Assembly (NCBI GenBank): GCA_030549775.1
Contig: CM060173.1
Span: forward strand, 69,155,867-69,219,866
Length of the DNA: 64,000 nt
Direction: 5' to 3'
From: Tamarix chinensis
Lineage: Eukaryota; Streptophyta; Magnoliopsida; Caryophyllales; Tamaricaceae
Part shown: positions 36,996 to 49,540 of the stretch, one piece after another
Layout of the letters: each line of letters opens with the position of its first letter
How positions within the stretch are numbered: position 1 is the first letter of the stretch
Position numbers and translations under genes: made by a program
Notes under the pieces: generated by a model
Told to the model about the DNA's origin: nothing
The model's input: the letters and a program-made list of their open reading frames with translations, nothing else
Database searches by the model: none

Positions 36996-39009
36996 TAATC
37001 CAATATCCAATAATAATAATCCCAATTAAATCATTTCATTTTCACTTTTATTTTCTCGAGGAGGATACAATAATAACCCGGAGACATAAAAGTACATCAA
37101 ATTATACCGACACACAAGGAATTACGGGGCACTCTGGTCATACTGATGTATGAGGCACGAAGTACCCTCCTCACCTCGGAAACCTAACCCTTAAGTATCG
37201 ATATCCCCTATAGGGCCCATAGGTCACCTATAGATATTGACTAAGGCCTTACTAGGGAATAACTAGCACACTAGAAACCCAAAAAAATCGAGGAATATTT
37301 CCTCATCTTTAGGGTAGCTAACCCTAGAAAGAAAGCATTCCCAAACTCGAGGTCTTCCACTTTACGTATTAGTATTTTGTAAGGTGATCATAGATATTAC
37401 ATATTATACAATTATTTCCATTTCCATACTTATCCATTTTTCCATTATTTATAATTATCCAAGTTAACCCTAAGGTCAACGGTCCAAAACAAGGTCAAAG
37501 CCAACACTAAGGTTGACTTATTAAAAGTCTACGGCCATCCCATGTCTAATTATTCACATTTAGGCACATTAGGTTAAAATTACCAAAATTCCCCTAAGAC
37601 TAATAATTATCATATTATTATCCATTTAAATGCTAAATCAAATTTATTTATTAATTTATTATGAAAAGGCTAAAATAAAATAATTTAATTATTTATTATG
37701 TAGTTTAAATTATCAGCTATGTCAAAAGACTAATTTTCCCTTACACCTATTTCTGCATACAAAGCCCTATCATACACCTTTAAGATGTACAAAACACATG
37801 ATCACATAATTAACAATAGATAATGTATATTAGACATGATTTTTTGGATAAAAATGATAATACACTAAAAATGACTAAATTGCCCCTAAGGCACACATCC
37901 ATAATTATTATTCCACAAATTTATCTAAGCATGCGCACCCTATTATTTTATACATACTTATCACACAAAATATTTTTCAGTCACTAGAATCATTTTAATC
38001 ATACTTTAGTACCTAAAATATTATACATTAGATAACATGCTCGTTTTACCTATTTTCATGATAATAATAATTAACACAAAATTATATCATAACAAATCAT
38101 GCTTAACATATTTTCATACACCAAAAACCCTAATGTGGTATCACACAATGTTTATCATTTTAGTAGGGCATAACGATTACTTAAATTCTACCAAAAACAT
38201 AAAATTAGAGTTATCTACTAAAAATTATTAGGTCCCGCTAATCAAACTTTCGTACCTAAAAATAATACCATAATTATTGAGTTAATATCTATCAAATAAC
38301 ATATTAATTATAACATAAAAATATTTATTTTTTCTAAAATTTTTAAAATACCCTTGCATTTAATGTGTACTAAAAATTTATAAGATGAAACAATTCACTC
38401 ATGCTGCATACGCAGCGTAAGGACTACATGTAGGTGGAGGGGAGGGGAGGGGACTACACGTTGTTGGATGGCTGTGAGAGTGAGGTATGTGGAGATTGTG
38501 GTGATGGTTGGTTGTGATGGGTTAGTACTGGTAGGTGATTAGTGGTAGTTGTGGGTGGTGTGGGTTGGCTGAGCTGGATAGCTTGGTGGTGATGTGCAAA
38601 GGGAAAAGGGGATGCTACGGGCAGGAAGAAGAAGGAGGCTAAGGCTTGGTGGTGATGGTGGGATGGTGATGGTTGTGGACCGTTGGGTTAATCGATGTTG
38701 GGGTTGTGGTGTGTGCATGGTGCTTTTATTGTGGTGGTCGAGAAGTGTCACTACAAAATTAGTGACTTGTGGCAATAAAATTTAGTCATAGATTTTTTTT
38801 TCTGCCAGCAAAAGTTACTAATACCAATAAATATTTTTTTGTGGGCAATGAAAAAATTTTCTACATAAAATTTTTATCTATTGGTAATAGTATGTTATGC
38901 CAACAGATCTTTCGCCTACTTTTATATTTGTTGGTATTAGTAACATTTTACAAGCAAAACTAATACCCACTCATATATATGTTGGTATTAGTATATAAGT
39001 AAAATAAAT

Positions 39010-42000
39010 ATTTTAATTATTGTTATATCTCGTGGCACAACTGATTCATTCCTCTTATGCATATAATTTTCTTATTATGATAATTGCTAATTTTTATATG
39101 AAATACTAATAATATAATATAATATATAACCATATTTATAATTATCATTATAATTATTGTTAATATTATTATAACATAACTATGATAATTAAAATAATAC
39201 TAATTATTCTTAAAATAATAAAATTTATCATAATAATAATAATTATAGTAACTCTCATTATTATACGAATTATAATAATAAATACTATAATAAAGGTAAT
39301 AATCAGTCAAGTCATGCTTCAAATGACCTATATGATAGGGGTCTCACTACTTGATCAACATGATGAGGGTCTAAGTGATGGTGTACCTGTGGTTGTTAGA
39401 TCTTTTTAGGCCTAATATTATTATTTTTATTTATATAATTATTGTAATATATCGTATTTTTTAAATTTAATTTCCTTAAAATTAATGATTTTATTAATGA
39501 AATTTGATGAAAATGTTTAATTATTTTATTTGTAATTGGTTTTATAGTTTTATTGACGATTTCAAATTCATATTGGAATTTATTTAATCATTTATGTTGT
39601 GGATTATTCTAGAAAAATCCGTTTGTAATTATGACTTTTATTAAATTCATATGATCTCAATTTATATTTAAAAATATTTTTTCATTTATGAAAATTATTT
39701 AAATTCTTTATAGTTCCTTAGAATTTGATTTATATAACTTTCAATTTATTTTGATTATTATTTTGATATTTTATTTCTTTTTCCACAAATTATATGATTT
39801 TCATTTAAAATATATTTCCATTTTCATTGTGTGTTTTTATTTTAATATTTTAAATTTTTTTCCTATTATAACTTCATTTTGTTATTACGACTTTATTATA
39901 AGGTTATATTTCATTAGTAAAAATAAATTATTTTTTATTATAAAATCTCTTTAAGTAATAAAATCATTTATTGATTTATTTGTAATAAATATTTCCTTCT
40001 TTTGATTTATTTATTTTATGAGGTTGATAAGATTTTTTGGAAATTTTAAATTAAAGGTTTTTGCAACTTAATTATGATTTTCTTTTGGAAATTATTTTTC
40101 TTCCATTTTTTTCAATTTTTTTAATGGACGACATTTCAAAATTATGTTGAATTATTTATAGTTGCTCGAATTTTATAATATTAATTTTCTAATGTATTTT
40201 CAATTTCATTTAGAAATTGTTTACTATATTAATAAGTGTTAAAATTTATTTTACATTATATCATTTAATCAGATAATTTGTTTTTAGAAAACTAGTTATA
40301 TAATTTTTATGTGAGTATTTCAGTTAAAATTTAACTTAATTGAAAATTTCTTCTACCTATCTTATTTTTAGATATTTATTTTGTTTGAGTTGTTGTATAT
40401 ATGTCTTTAAAAAAAGGTTGGAACCCTCTATATTTCCTTTCCCTCCTCTCTTTCTTCTCCCTTTCCTTTTATCTCATTTGACCTCATGTGCCTTGCTTTT
40501 TGACCCCTGCACCCTTGGCTTCGACCTCCATCTTGCTGCTACCACCACATCACATTACCCCCATCGAGCCACTACCTCTGGTGCCTCTATCTAGCTGCGA
40601 GCAGCAACAGAATAGCAGCCAACAACCTGGGGGCGAATGCTTGACCCTAACTTGCTTACTCTTCCCCTTCTCTCCATCCTCCACTACAACCGCCAACATT
40701 AGAGCACAGCAACGAACCACCACCACAATGTCGAGCTACCAACCATAGACATGAAGCAACAACGATTACATCAAGGTAACGAGTGACAACAATTAACTGC
40801 ATTAAGCCACCAAAACAAGCACACCGGCACCCTCAAAGCTCCAGTCTGACTACTTGAGCACCATCGTTGCTACTCCATGTCTTGGTCAAGCTCCTCTTGG
40901 CTTGTAATAGTAGATTTTGTTTGGTATAATCTTCAAGCCTTAACTCTAATTTTTTTTATTGAATTTTTGTGAATTAGCTTATGATAAGCTAAATTGTTGT
41001 TTAATTATGCATATATGAGTTAGATGATTGATTTGGATGGGTTGATTGTGATGTATGTGGTTGATTTATTAAATTTGGATTTTTAACCCTAATTTATAGG
41101 TATAGCTCAGCTTCGTCTGGTTTTAAGCTATTTTTACCAATTGATTCTGTAAGATGCTTTAAAATGTATTTAATTGCATGATGAAAGTGTCAATTTTAGA
41201 AATTTGTCTAGAATTGATCAAAATCAAATTTCTTAGGCAAAACTCTTGCAGTTTTGAAATTTGATTGATCATTGGCTTATTTTGTTATATTGACTATGCA
41301 ATATGTTATACAATATGTCTAATTGAATTTCCAAACTTTTAATTTAAAGAAATTAATAAGATTTGACCGAATTACATTTTAGACCTTAAACCCTAGTTTC
41401 GAAAGTAATTTTCTAGAATTGATCAACATTGTAGTTCTTTTTGCTAAAATTAATTGCTTGGATTTATTTAGAATTTATTTAATTGTATTTTTGATCCTTC
41501 AATTATAGTTAATTGATTTTAATTGTTGAATTTATATTTCTGGCTTAAAAATCCTATATTTTAGTACTTGTTTATGAAATTGAGTTGTGTTACTCATTTG
41601 CATCTTCAAATACCTCTTTGTATAAATGTGATACTTGCAAAATCTCTAGGTTTTAAAATGTGATGAGCTTGGCATGGTTCAAGTGGAAAAGTTTTTTTTT
41701 TATGTTGAGTTATATCACTTTATTACTCTCAATTTATATTTGGCATTTTGGTTTTGCAATATTGTGCTTTACAAATCTTTGGTTTTAAGTTCCATTATTA
41801 TCAGCGGAGTGAAGTTATATTCTCTACTAGCCTATAACATTGCTTATATAAGAGAAATTCATTGATCTTCATAATAAGTAAATATTTTTCTACTTCTTTA
41901 ATGTTATTTAGGGTTTATGTGGATATTAGTTCACCCTATTTGATTTCATTTTCTAATTCGGTGTCTACCAAGCATTTTTGTTGTTTACATTGCTGTTTTG

Positions 42001-43030
42001 TTCATTAAATGACATAAAGTCTAATAGGTGGCCGTGTTAAGACATTAAAAATAGAAAGAACATTGACATTTAATAATGCCAACTAGTGCATGTATATACA
42101 ATTAGTTATCTAATTACATCATTTAGGAAAAGAAATTAAAGTCTTGACAAGTGCCTAAGGGCAATTGTTAGACAAACTATTATACCAATTATATTTAAGT
42201 TTAACTAGAGTACACTTAAAGGAAGGATTAATTTGGGATGTTTCTCTTTTTAGGTTATAAGTAGTCAAATGATGCCTTTCTTAGACCATGTATTTGAACT
42301 AATGAACCTAAAATCATAAGTTATTGGGTTTGGCTTGATTAATGATTTATACTTTCAACATTCTTTTGTATGTGCATACTTTGCTTGGGCAGAAAACATA
42401 GGCTTGCTTATACTAGTTCTAGAAACCACACATCTTGGAATAGAAATAGGAGCTTTAAAGATTTGAGCTTGTGGAATAGATTGACTTTACCATGTCAAAA
42501 ACCAAAAGCTTAAATTTTAAGGCTTGAAGCTATTTATTGTTGCTCACCATAGAAGATAAATTTTATAATTAATATTTCCAAGACTAAAGTAACACTTGAA
42601 TATGAATCTTGTCATTGATATAATCTAGGTATAAGTCTAGATATACACACCATCACGACCCTCATATACAATTGTAGTAGGCTACTTCCAAAACACCTAT
42701 AGAATATTGGGGTTTCAAATTTCTAATTTATGTTTCCAAGAGTATAATTTGCAAACATTGAAATCAGTTGATGATTGAAATATGCATGCCATGTGAACTC
42801 TGATTACCTAATCAAGGTTGCAAGCTGCACGAGCTCCTACATTATTACATGTAAATAAAAACACAAACTTATTCAATTTTTAATTTTCCTTTCTATTTTA
42901 CCATTTTGTGATAACATTATAAAACTATTGAGAACGCTTTTCTAGAATAATATAAATTAGAGAACCATTTTAAGTTTTCTTCCAAATACTTAATTTTGCT
43001 TGCACCTACTCTCCCTCTTAATTAAGTACT
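39010..43030. other. Left arm of CACTA-2, no gene recognised
   Basis: It includes an AT-rich tract (39000-40400), a C-rich segment (40430-40870) that looks like a plant 5' leader or captured exon, and T-rich intron-like DNA (40900-43020). Open frames at 40340-40748 are Pro/Thr/Ser-rich with no domain. A captured host gene fragment is possible but I cannot name one. Confidence 0.4.
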
Positions 43031-43089
43031 CTTGTTTTTTGGTAAGAAATAAGAATTTTCATTAATTACCAAGAGGAAATTATATCTAA

Positions 43090-46000
43090 AAGAACATATT
43101 TACAAAGAAAGGGAAACTCTACATGAATTTATCAATAGAGTCCAAAAGGCCAATCCATTTGGACTTGTTCTTAAAAGAAGATATTCTAATGAAGATTTAG
43201 AGAACAATCTCATGGGCTACATTCTTAATCAAAGGGATTTTTGCATGGAAGCTAGATTCCTAGCATACCAAATCTTGTAAATAACTCCAAAAATCATCAT
43301 ATGCATTATATCTTTTCACCTCTGCTAAAAGTCTTCCTATGGGAAATCCAGTTTTAAAAATGGTTCCAAGAGTTAGGCGGGGGATGCCAAGCTAATTACA
43401 CATTAGTCTCTAAAGCTTTTGGGAGAAAGGAAAACACATGAAGATATGGTTTAAATATTTTGGTTCAACTGCACAAATTCCACATGAGGAATTGGTTGTG
43501 ACATTCTATTTTGTCAATTTATCTCTTATAAGAACTACTTACCTATAGAATAGCCAAAAGATGAATTTATGTCTAGTGGAACCAGGGTGTCTCCAAACTT
43601 GTTTGTGCCATGGTTTAACTTCTTTTTTCCATATAATCATAGCATACACTGTGTGGATTCTGTAACATCCTTCAGAGAGCTCTCTATTGTGGTTGAATAG
43701 ATGAAGAAGGGGATCCCTGAGCTGCATGATGCGTCTGAAAATCCAGGATTGATTTGAGTGAGTCTGCAGGTCATATATGGACATATCTTTGAAGTAATAC
43801 TCATGAATCCACTTAATCCAAAGGATTTATTTGTTATGAATGATCTACCATAATCTCTTGCCCATAGTTGCAATGTTCTAACATGTGGAGTGAATAATGC
43901 CCTAACCATCTTCTTTACAGGGAAGACGTACTTGCTTCTAATAAACTAGGCTTTGGATGATCTAAAAGGAAAACCAGCCTAGAGGAAGGTTATGCACATA
44001 GTCTCAACACAGGAAATGACTTTCTTTGGAAGAATAAAAACCTGACACCAGAAATTTTGAATTCCAAATAAAATAGATTTGATGAGTTACAGTCTACCAG
44101 CATAACTAAGGTGTTTATTGGTCCAAGATAATATTCTAGGAGAGATGGAATCAAGAAGGGGTTTAAAATGAGTGATACTCAAATGGGTAGAGTTTAGGGG
44201 GAGACCAAGGTATCTGAAAGGAAAAGAGCCAGCCTCACAGTTTAAGATGTGGAGAATTTGAGACTTAGTTGCCATGGAAACACTAGCTATGTAAACTGAG
44301 CTTTTGGTTGGATTTATTTTGCAGGCTAGAGCATAGGGCAAAGTCATTTAATTTTTGATTTATAAGGAGAGAAGAATAGGTATCACCTCTTGAGAAGATG
44401 AGAAGGTCAACAGCAAAGCAAAGATCAATGGTTTTCAAGTTGTTGCAGCCATAATGACCCAAGAAATTTCTGTCATTCCACAAAAGGGAAATATCTCTAT
44501 GAAAATATTTCATAGCAATAATAAAAAGGTAGGGAGATAAAGGATCCCCCTACCTAAGGCCTCTTTTGCATTTGAAAGGAGAGGTGAGGGAGCCATTTAT
44601 ATTAAATAAAACCATAACAGAGGAAATGCATTCCATAATCAAATCAATGAAATGGCAAGGAAACTGAAAAGCCAGAAGGGAATGCTTAATGAATGGCCAT
44701 TCAAGAGTGTCAAAAGCTTTTTGGATATCCACTTTGATCAGCATCCTTGGAGAATTTTTTTTGTGTTGGTAGTGTTTGATAAGTTCAGCAGCCATAAGCA
44801 CATTATCACCAAGGTTTCTACCTTTGAGAAAAGTAGTCTGAAAGTCTCCAATGATATATGGCAGGATCTTCTGGAATTTGTTAGCCAAGACCTTTGAGAA
44901 AATTTTGTAGAAAACATTGCATTAGGCTATAGGTTTGAAATCTTTGATCCTGGAGGCACCATTCTTTTTAGGTATGAGAGTGATAGCAGTGTTGTTGAGT
45001 TGCCTAAGAGGTTTTCTAGAGTACCAGAATTCTTGGACAGCAGCAATAATATTGGTTCCAATAGTAGGCCAGGTTTGCTTGAAAAAGAAAGGATTAATGC
45101 CATCTAGGCCAGGGGCACTCATGTTACCTATGGAGAAAGTGGTATCTTTTATATCTTCAGCTATAGGGTATAGAAGTAGAAATTGTCTGTGTTCAGTAGT
45201 TAACAATGCACCCTGGTTGTAAGCGGCAGATTTTGGGTAGTTAAGAGATGCAGAAGAGGAGCCAAGTAAATTTCTAAATAAATTTACAATTTCAGCCTTT
45301 ATATCATACACTTGGGCAAGGATTTTTCCTTGGTCATTTGTGAGCTGAGATATTCTATTATAGGATCTTCTGCCCTAAAGGCTAGCATAGAAGAATTTAT
45401 TGTTACCATTTCCTAGCTTAATAAAGTGAATAGGAGCTTTTTGTTGTAGAAATCTCTCTTCCTCCCTTACTTTCTTTTCCCAAGAAAATATGGCTATTTA
45501 TTCATTTTTAATGTAGGACTAGTCTAGGTGGTGCTGAGATAAAGAATTACTTGTTTCTATCCAAAGATGATAAGCTTGATCAACCTTTTGTGTAACATTA
45601 CCATAGATTCTGGTATACAGCATCTTGAGCATTGTCATGCATCGGAAAGACTGGGTTCCCTGCACATCAATATGCCATACAATTTTAACCATATCTATAA
45701 AACCCTCTTGCTCAACCTAGTAGTTGAAAAACTTAAAAGGCTTTGCAAAACCAAGTTGTCTAGTCTTCAATGAAACAATTAAAGCATGGTGGTTAGAAAT
45801 AGGATGGTGAAAGGTGTTAATGGTTGATTGAGGGAAGGAGTCCAGCCAATCACTCTTACCCACCCCCTGTCCAACCTATAGTAAATTCTGGACTCATAGT
45901 CTTGTCTAGTTGTCCAAGTAAAATAAGAATTAAATGTAGGCAACTCTCCCAGGCCACATGTATGCATGCATTGAGAAAAATCAAGTGCATCTTAAAGGTC

Positions 46001-46462
46001 AATGTCACCCCCAATCTTTTCGTGGGAGGAGATAACAACATTTAAATCACCTATGGTAATCCATGGAAGGGATTGATTAGAGAATTTTTTCAGCCAATTC
46101 CAAAGGTCTCTTCTTTGGGCCCCTATGTTATAGGCATAGATAATAGTGATGACAAAGAAAATTTGGGAAGAGATATAGGTGGCTAAACAATGAATGGCCT
46201 GAGCAGTCATATCAAAATTTTAAAAATTATATCTTGAGTCATCCCAGAGTAACCAAATTCGACCATTTGGGTGATGATCATAGTTGTTTATCCAATGCCA
46301 ATGGAGGCCAAGCTTTTGGAAAATAAAATCACCCTTGCCTTTTTTGACTCTAGTTTCTAACAAACCCAACATGTCAATATTATACAGAGATATAAGGTTT
46401 TTTACAAACTTATGCTTGAGGGTTTTATTAAACCCTCTAATATTCCAAGTGGCAAATGTCAT
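43090..46462 (-). pseudogene. LINE ORF2: endonuclease, reverse transcriptase, zf-RVT (broken)
   Basis: It starts at MTFATWNIRGFNK (46462). Endonuclease: ETRVK, then IIYAYN, ITIGDLNVV and YFTWT (46460-45780). RT: APGLDGINPFFFKQTW, LIPKKNGASRIKDFKPI, KVDIQKAFD (about 44760), and the catalytic box read LCFAVDLLIFSRGD (about 44410), then FRYLGLPL. zf-RVT: WIFR and CAVEPKYLNHIFMC blocks (about 43780-43450). In the catalytic box the usual ADD is AVD (codon GTT instead of GAT), removing the first metal-binding aspartate. At least six frameshifts or stops also split it, so it cannot be active. Confidence 0.85.
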
Positions 46463-47829
46463 GATGAAGAGGTACTGCCACCCCCTCCACCCCTATCCAC
46501 ATTACATGCAGTCCTGTCTATCATAGTAGCATAAGATCCAGGAGTGATGATTCAGAGAGATCAGAATGAAGAAAAACCTTTTTAGATCTATAATTCACCA
46601 ACCCCTTTGATATATCTAGCTAATCATTATGAATAGAAGGAGGTAGTGATGGTGGGAGTACTTGAGGATGATCAGGAGACAAGTACTATTTTTGATTAGT
46701 TAAAACTTTAGAGATAGGATTTGTTTTGAGGCCTTTCATATCGGGTTTTGATGCCACTGGGGGATTTAATGTCTGAGGAAGATCTATCTCTTTAGGTTTT
46801 GACAGCTCAGGGTGATTCATAGGCTGTGGATAATTTTTCTTTGGTCTCTAATGTTGGGTTTAAATAGGCCTTTTGTCTCATTTCCCTCGACATTGCCCAA
46901 AATCATGTCCAAGTATATCACATAAAGAGTATAATTTTGGCTTCCATTCATAGGAAACAACCTGTTTTAATTCTTTTCCATTAGAGAGGAAAAGATGATA
47001 TGATCAGGGAGAGGCATGACAATATCAGTTTCGATCAATAGCCTAGGGAAAGAAATTCTGCCTTTCTGAGCAGTATCAGTATCAGCATATATGGGGTGAC
47101 CCAAGATACTGGCCATTCAACTTAAGCTGTCATCAAACCATAAATGCAATGGCAATCCAAGAAAGAGCACCCATAGTGGCATGATACGCCACTATTTTGT
47201 AGACATAGAGACCTTAGGAGACCATTTTCTCAACAGTATAGGCCTGACACCAAAACTCCAATATGGAACATTGAGGATTTGATACATATCAGAATGGGAT
47301 GAAAATTTGTAGATAAAGAAGCCCTGGTCATGTGAATATACTTCTTGTAAAATAGGAAGGAAGATCCATTTGTCTTTTACAAATTGTGTCATCTGAAAAT
47401 GGCTGGGCTGAATTCTAGCCACCATCCTAACCAGGGAATTATCCCATCTTTTGGCCTCCCTCATAATTTTAGAATCCTGGATAATAGCTTTATGGGTACC
47501 TTTAATGATTGAGGGGGGAATGAATTTCAAGGTCATACCTTGTTTAAGACGCCTATTATTGGTAAGAATATCCTTCCAAGAACAAGAGTCCGCATAGGGG
47601 ATAGGGTGATCAGGACTATCATGCAAAGAATTCGGTTTCTCCAAGTTAGGTTCCAATGATTGAAAAGGAGAGGGCACATTAGGCAAAATATCATTAGCAA
47701 TTGGAATCGATGAAGGAGATCGAGATTCAATCACACAAGGAATGGGTTCTGGAATTTTATAATCAATAGAGGCACCATCAACATCTTTCGAATCTAAAGC
47801 CTTATGCAAAGGGAGGACTGCCTTGTTCT

Positions 47830-49048
47830 TAGGGATGGCAATGGGTCGGGTTTGGGCCGGGTCCAGTCATATCCAGACCCAAACCCATTTATATTACCTA
47901 GACCTAGACCCGACCCAGACCCGTCGGGTCTTAAAAGTTTAGACCCAGATCTAAATCCATTGGGTCTAGTGGGTAAACGGGTCCTAAATGGGTCCGGTTA
48001 TTTTTAAAAAAAATAATTAATAATCTATGCTAATACAAATACATTTATGTTTTATATAACTTAATATGTATTTTTTTTGTTAAAAAATATCTAAGTGAAA
48101 AAATAAATATATTAAATAGTTATACTAACTTTTAAAATGGTGTTTTAATACTTTTAGTAGGGATGTAAATGGGGCGGGTTTGGAGCGGGTATACGCATAT
48201 CCGTATCCGATAATAAAATCTGTACCCAAATCCATACTCGTACCGGAATCCATATCCATATCCGTATCCGTTGGATATCCATTACTCGACGAATTATCCG
48301 TATACCCGTTAATGGATATTATCTGATGGATAAATCTATCACTCGATAGATAAACCTATTTAGAGTTAAGCTAAATGATAATTCTAACTTTAATTTATAC
48401 TATAATTGTTTTAAAATTAACGGTAAAAAGGTAATTATATATCGAGTAAATGGGTACGAATATGGATACGGGTATGGTCATGGGTATAGGTATGGATATC
48501 CCATACCCGTATCCATACTCAAACATGACGGGTATTTTTTTCCATCATCCATATTCGTTTATCCATATCCATTGGACAAAATCCGTCGGATTTCGGGTAA
48601 AATCTTCCCTGTTTATATCCCTACCTTTTAGAATACAATGTTATACATATTATTTATAAAGTAAGCATACAAAAATAAAATTTAAAAAAAAATAAATAAG
48701 GAGCTTATATAAAATTAAGACAATAATGACAAACATAATATTAGAATGTATTTATATATTTATACATACATACATACATATCTATATCTATATCTATATC
48801 TATATATATATACATACATATATATATATATATAGATAGATATAGATATAGATACACACACACACATATGTATATTAAACGGGTCTGATGGATCAGGTCT
48901 GGATCTAGAACTGGGCCCAGACCTAGACCCTTTAAGGTATATGTGGACCCAGACTCAATCCAGACCCGTCAGGTCCAAAAATCATGGACCCAGACCCGCT
49001 AAAAATGATGCGGGTCTGGGTCGGGTCCGAGAACCATTACCATCCCTA
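47830..49048. mobile_element. hAT-like MITE, outer, with nested MITE
   Basis: Ends TAGGGATGGCAATGGGTCGG and the complement of ...CCATTACCATCCCTA form the inverted repeat. Flanking 8-mers CTTGTTCT (47822-47829) and CTTGTTTT (49049-49056) match 7/8, as for hAT. The GGGTCGGGT/ACCCGACCC-rich subterminal zones are typical of the widespread plant 'GGGATGGCAATGGG' MITEs. Net size without the inner element is about 745 bp. A TATC/TA microsatellite lies at about 48770-48860. Confidence 0.85.
48158..48623. mobile_element. hAT-like MITE, inner (nested)
   Basis: Ends TAGGGATGTAAATGGGGCGG and the complement of CTGTTTATATCCCTA are inverted repeats. ACTTTTAG (48150-48157) and CCTTTTAG (48624-48631) match 7/8. 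The interior is rich in ATCCGTATCC / GGATACGGGT motifs. The 69-codon frame at 48450 is an artefact. Confidence 0.85.
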
Positions 49049-49132
49049 CTTGTTTTTGGCAGTTTTCTTCTTTGCCATTGGAGACGATTGATGAGGTAGG
49101 TGGATCGCAGGGAGGGTCAAAGGACTCTTATT

Positions 49133-49540
49133 ATTTTTGAGAAAATTTTAAAACTCCCTTTATTTAGCTTTTGGGTATGAATCTATATTAATCTGATTAA
49201 GTTACTTGCATATTGTATTAGGGAATACATCTTGATGATTATCAAAGAGAATGTTGATGGCGTTGAAGTCGTTGGAGGTGCTGAATAGGATGACAATGAA
49301 AAGGATGTTATTTTATGTGTTAATGAAGATGTCTTGTATGTCAGCTTATGTTACATGTTATATTTATAGTATTGTACCTACAAGACTATATTATCACTTT
49401 GACAAATAAACTAAACACTAATGATTATGTATGGTGTACTTAATTGTATATGAGGATAAGTTGTTGTTACACATAAATATTATAACAATAGGTATTATAG
49501 ACATCATTATTGTTTTACGAATATATATATAGGTTAAAAT
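49133..49540. other. Right arm of CACTA-2 outside the LINE
   Basis: About 400 bp, no recognised gene; a GA-rich stretch near 49210-49330 resembles an acidic coding tail on the plus strand but is too short to assign. Confidence 0.35.

Larger units (their letters stand above)
46470..49078 (-). pseudogene. LINE ORF1 (DUF4283 / zinc knuckle), interrupted by MITEs
   Basis: The start ATG is at 49078-49076 with MAKKKTAKNK, typical of plant LINE ORF1. After ten codons a MITE intervenes (47830-49048), and the frame resumes at about 47821 with AVLPLHKALDSKDVDG. A DUF4283-like region follows (MVARIQPSHF, SFGVRPILLRKWSP, 47400-47200), then ILGHPIYADTDTAQ and a zinc knuckle near 46900: YEWKPKLYSLCDILGHDFGQC with Tyr where the first Cys is expected (Y-x2-C-x4-H-x4-C). 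A TAG at about 47190 and frame changes break it. Confidence 0.75.
43034..49123 (-). mobile_element. L1-type LINE retrotransposon, inactive, with nested MITEs
   Basis: On the minus strand it has ORF1 (zinc-knuckle/DUF4283 type) followed by ORF2 (endonuclease, reverse transcriptase, zf-RVT), the plant L1 order. The 3' end (left) carries a short A-run after TTATTTCTTACC. ACTCTTGTT (43028-43036) and ACTCTTATT (49124-49132) look like an 8/9 target duplication that slightly overlaps the tail, so ends are tentative to within some bases. Net length without the MITE is about 4.86 kb. It lies inside CACTA-2. Confidence 0.85.

Noticed and set aside
47804..48007. 67-codon frame rich in Asp, Pro and Leu
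   Set aside because: Lies in the GGGTCTGGGTC-like subterminal repeat of the outer MITE.
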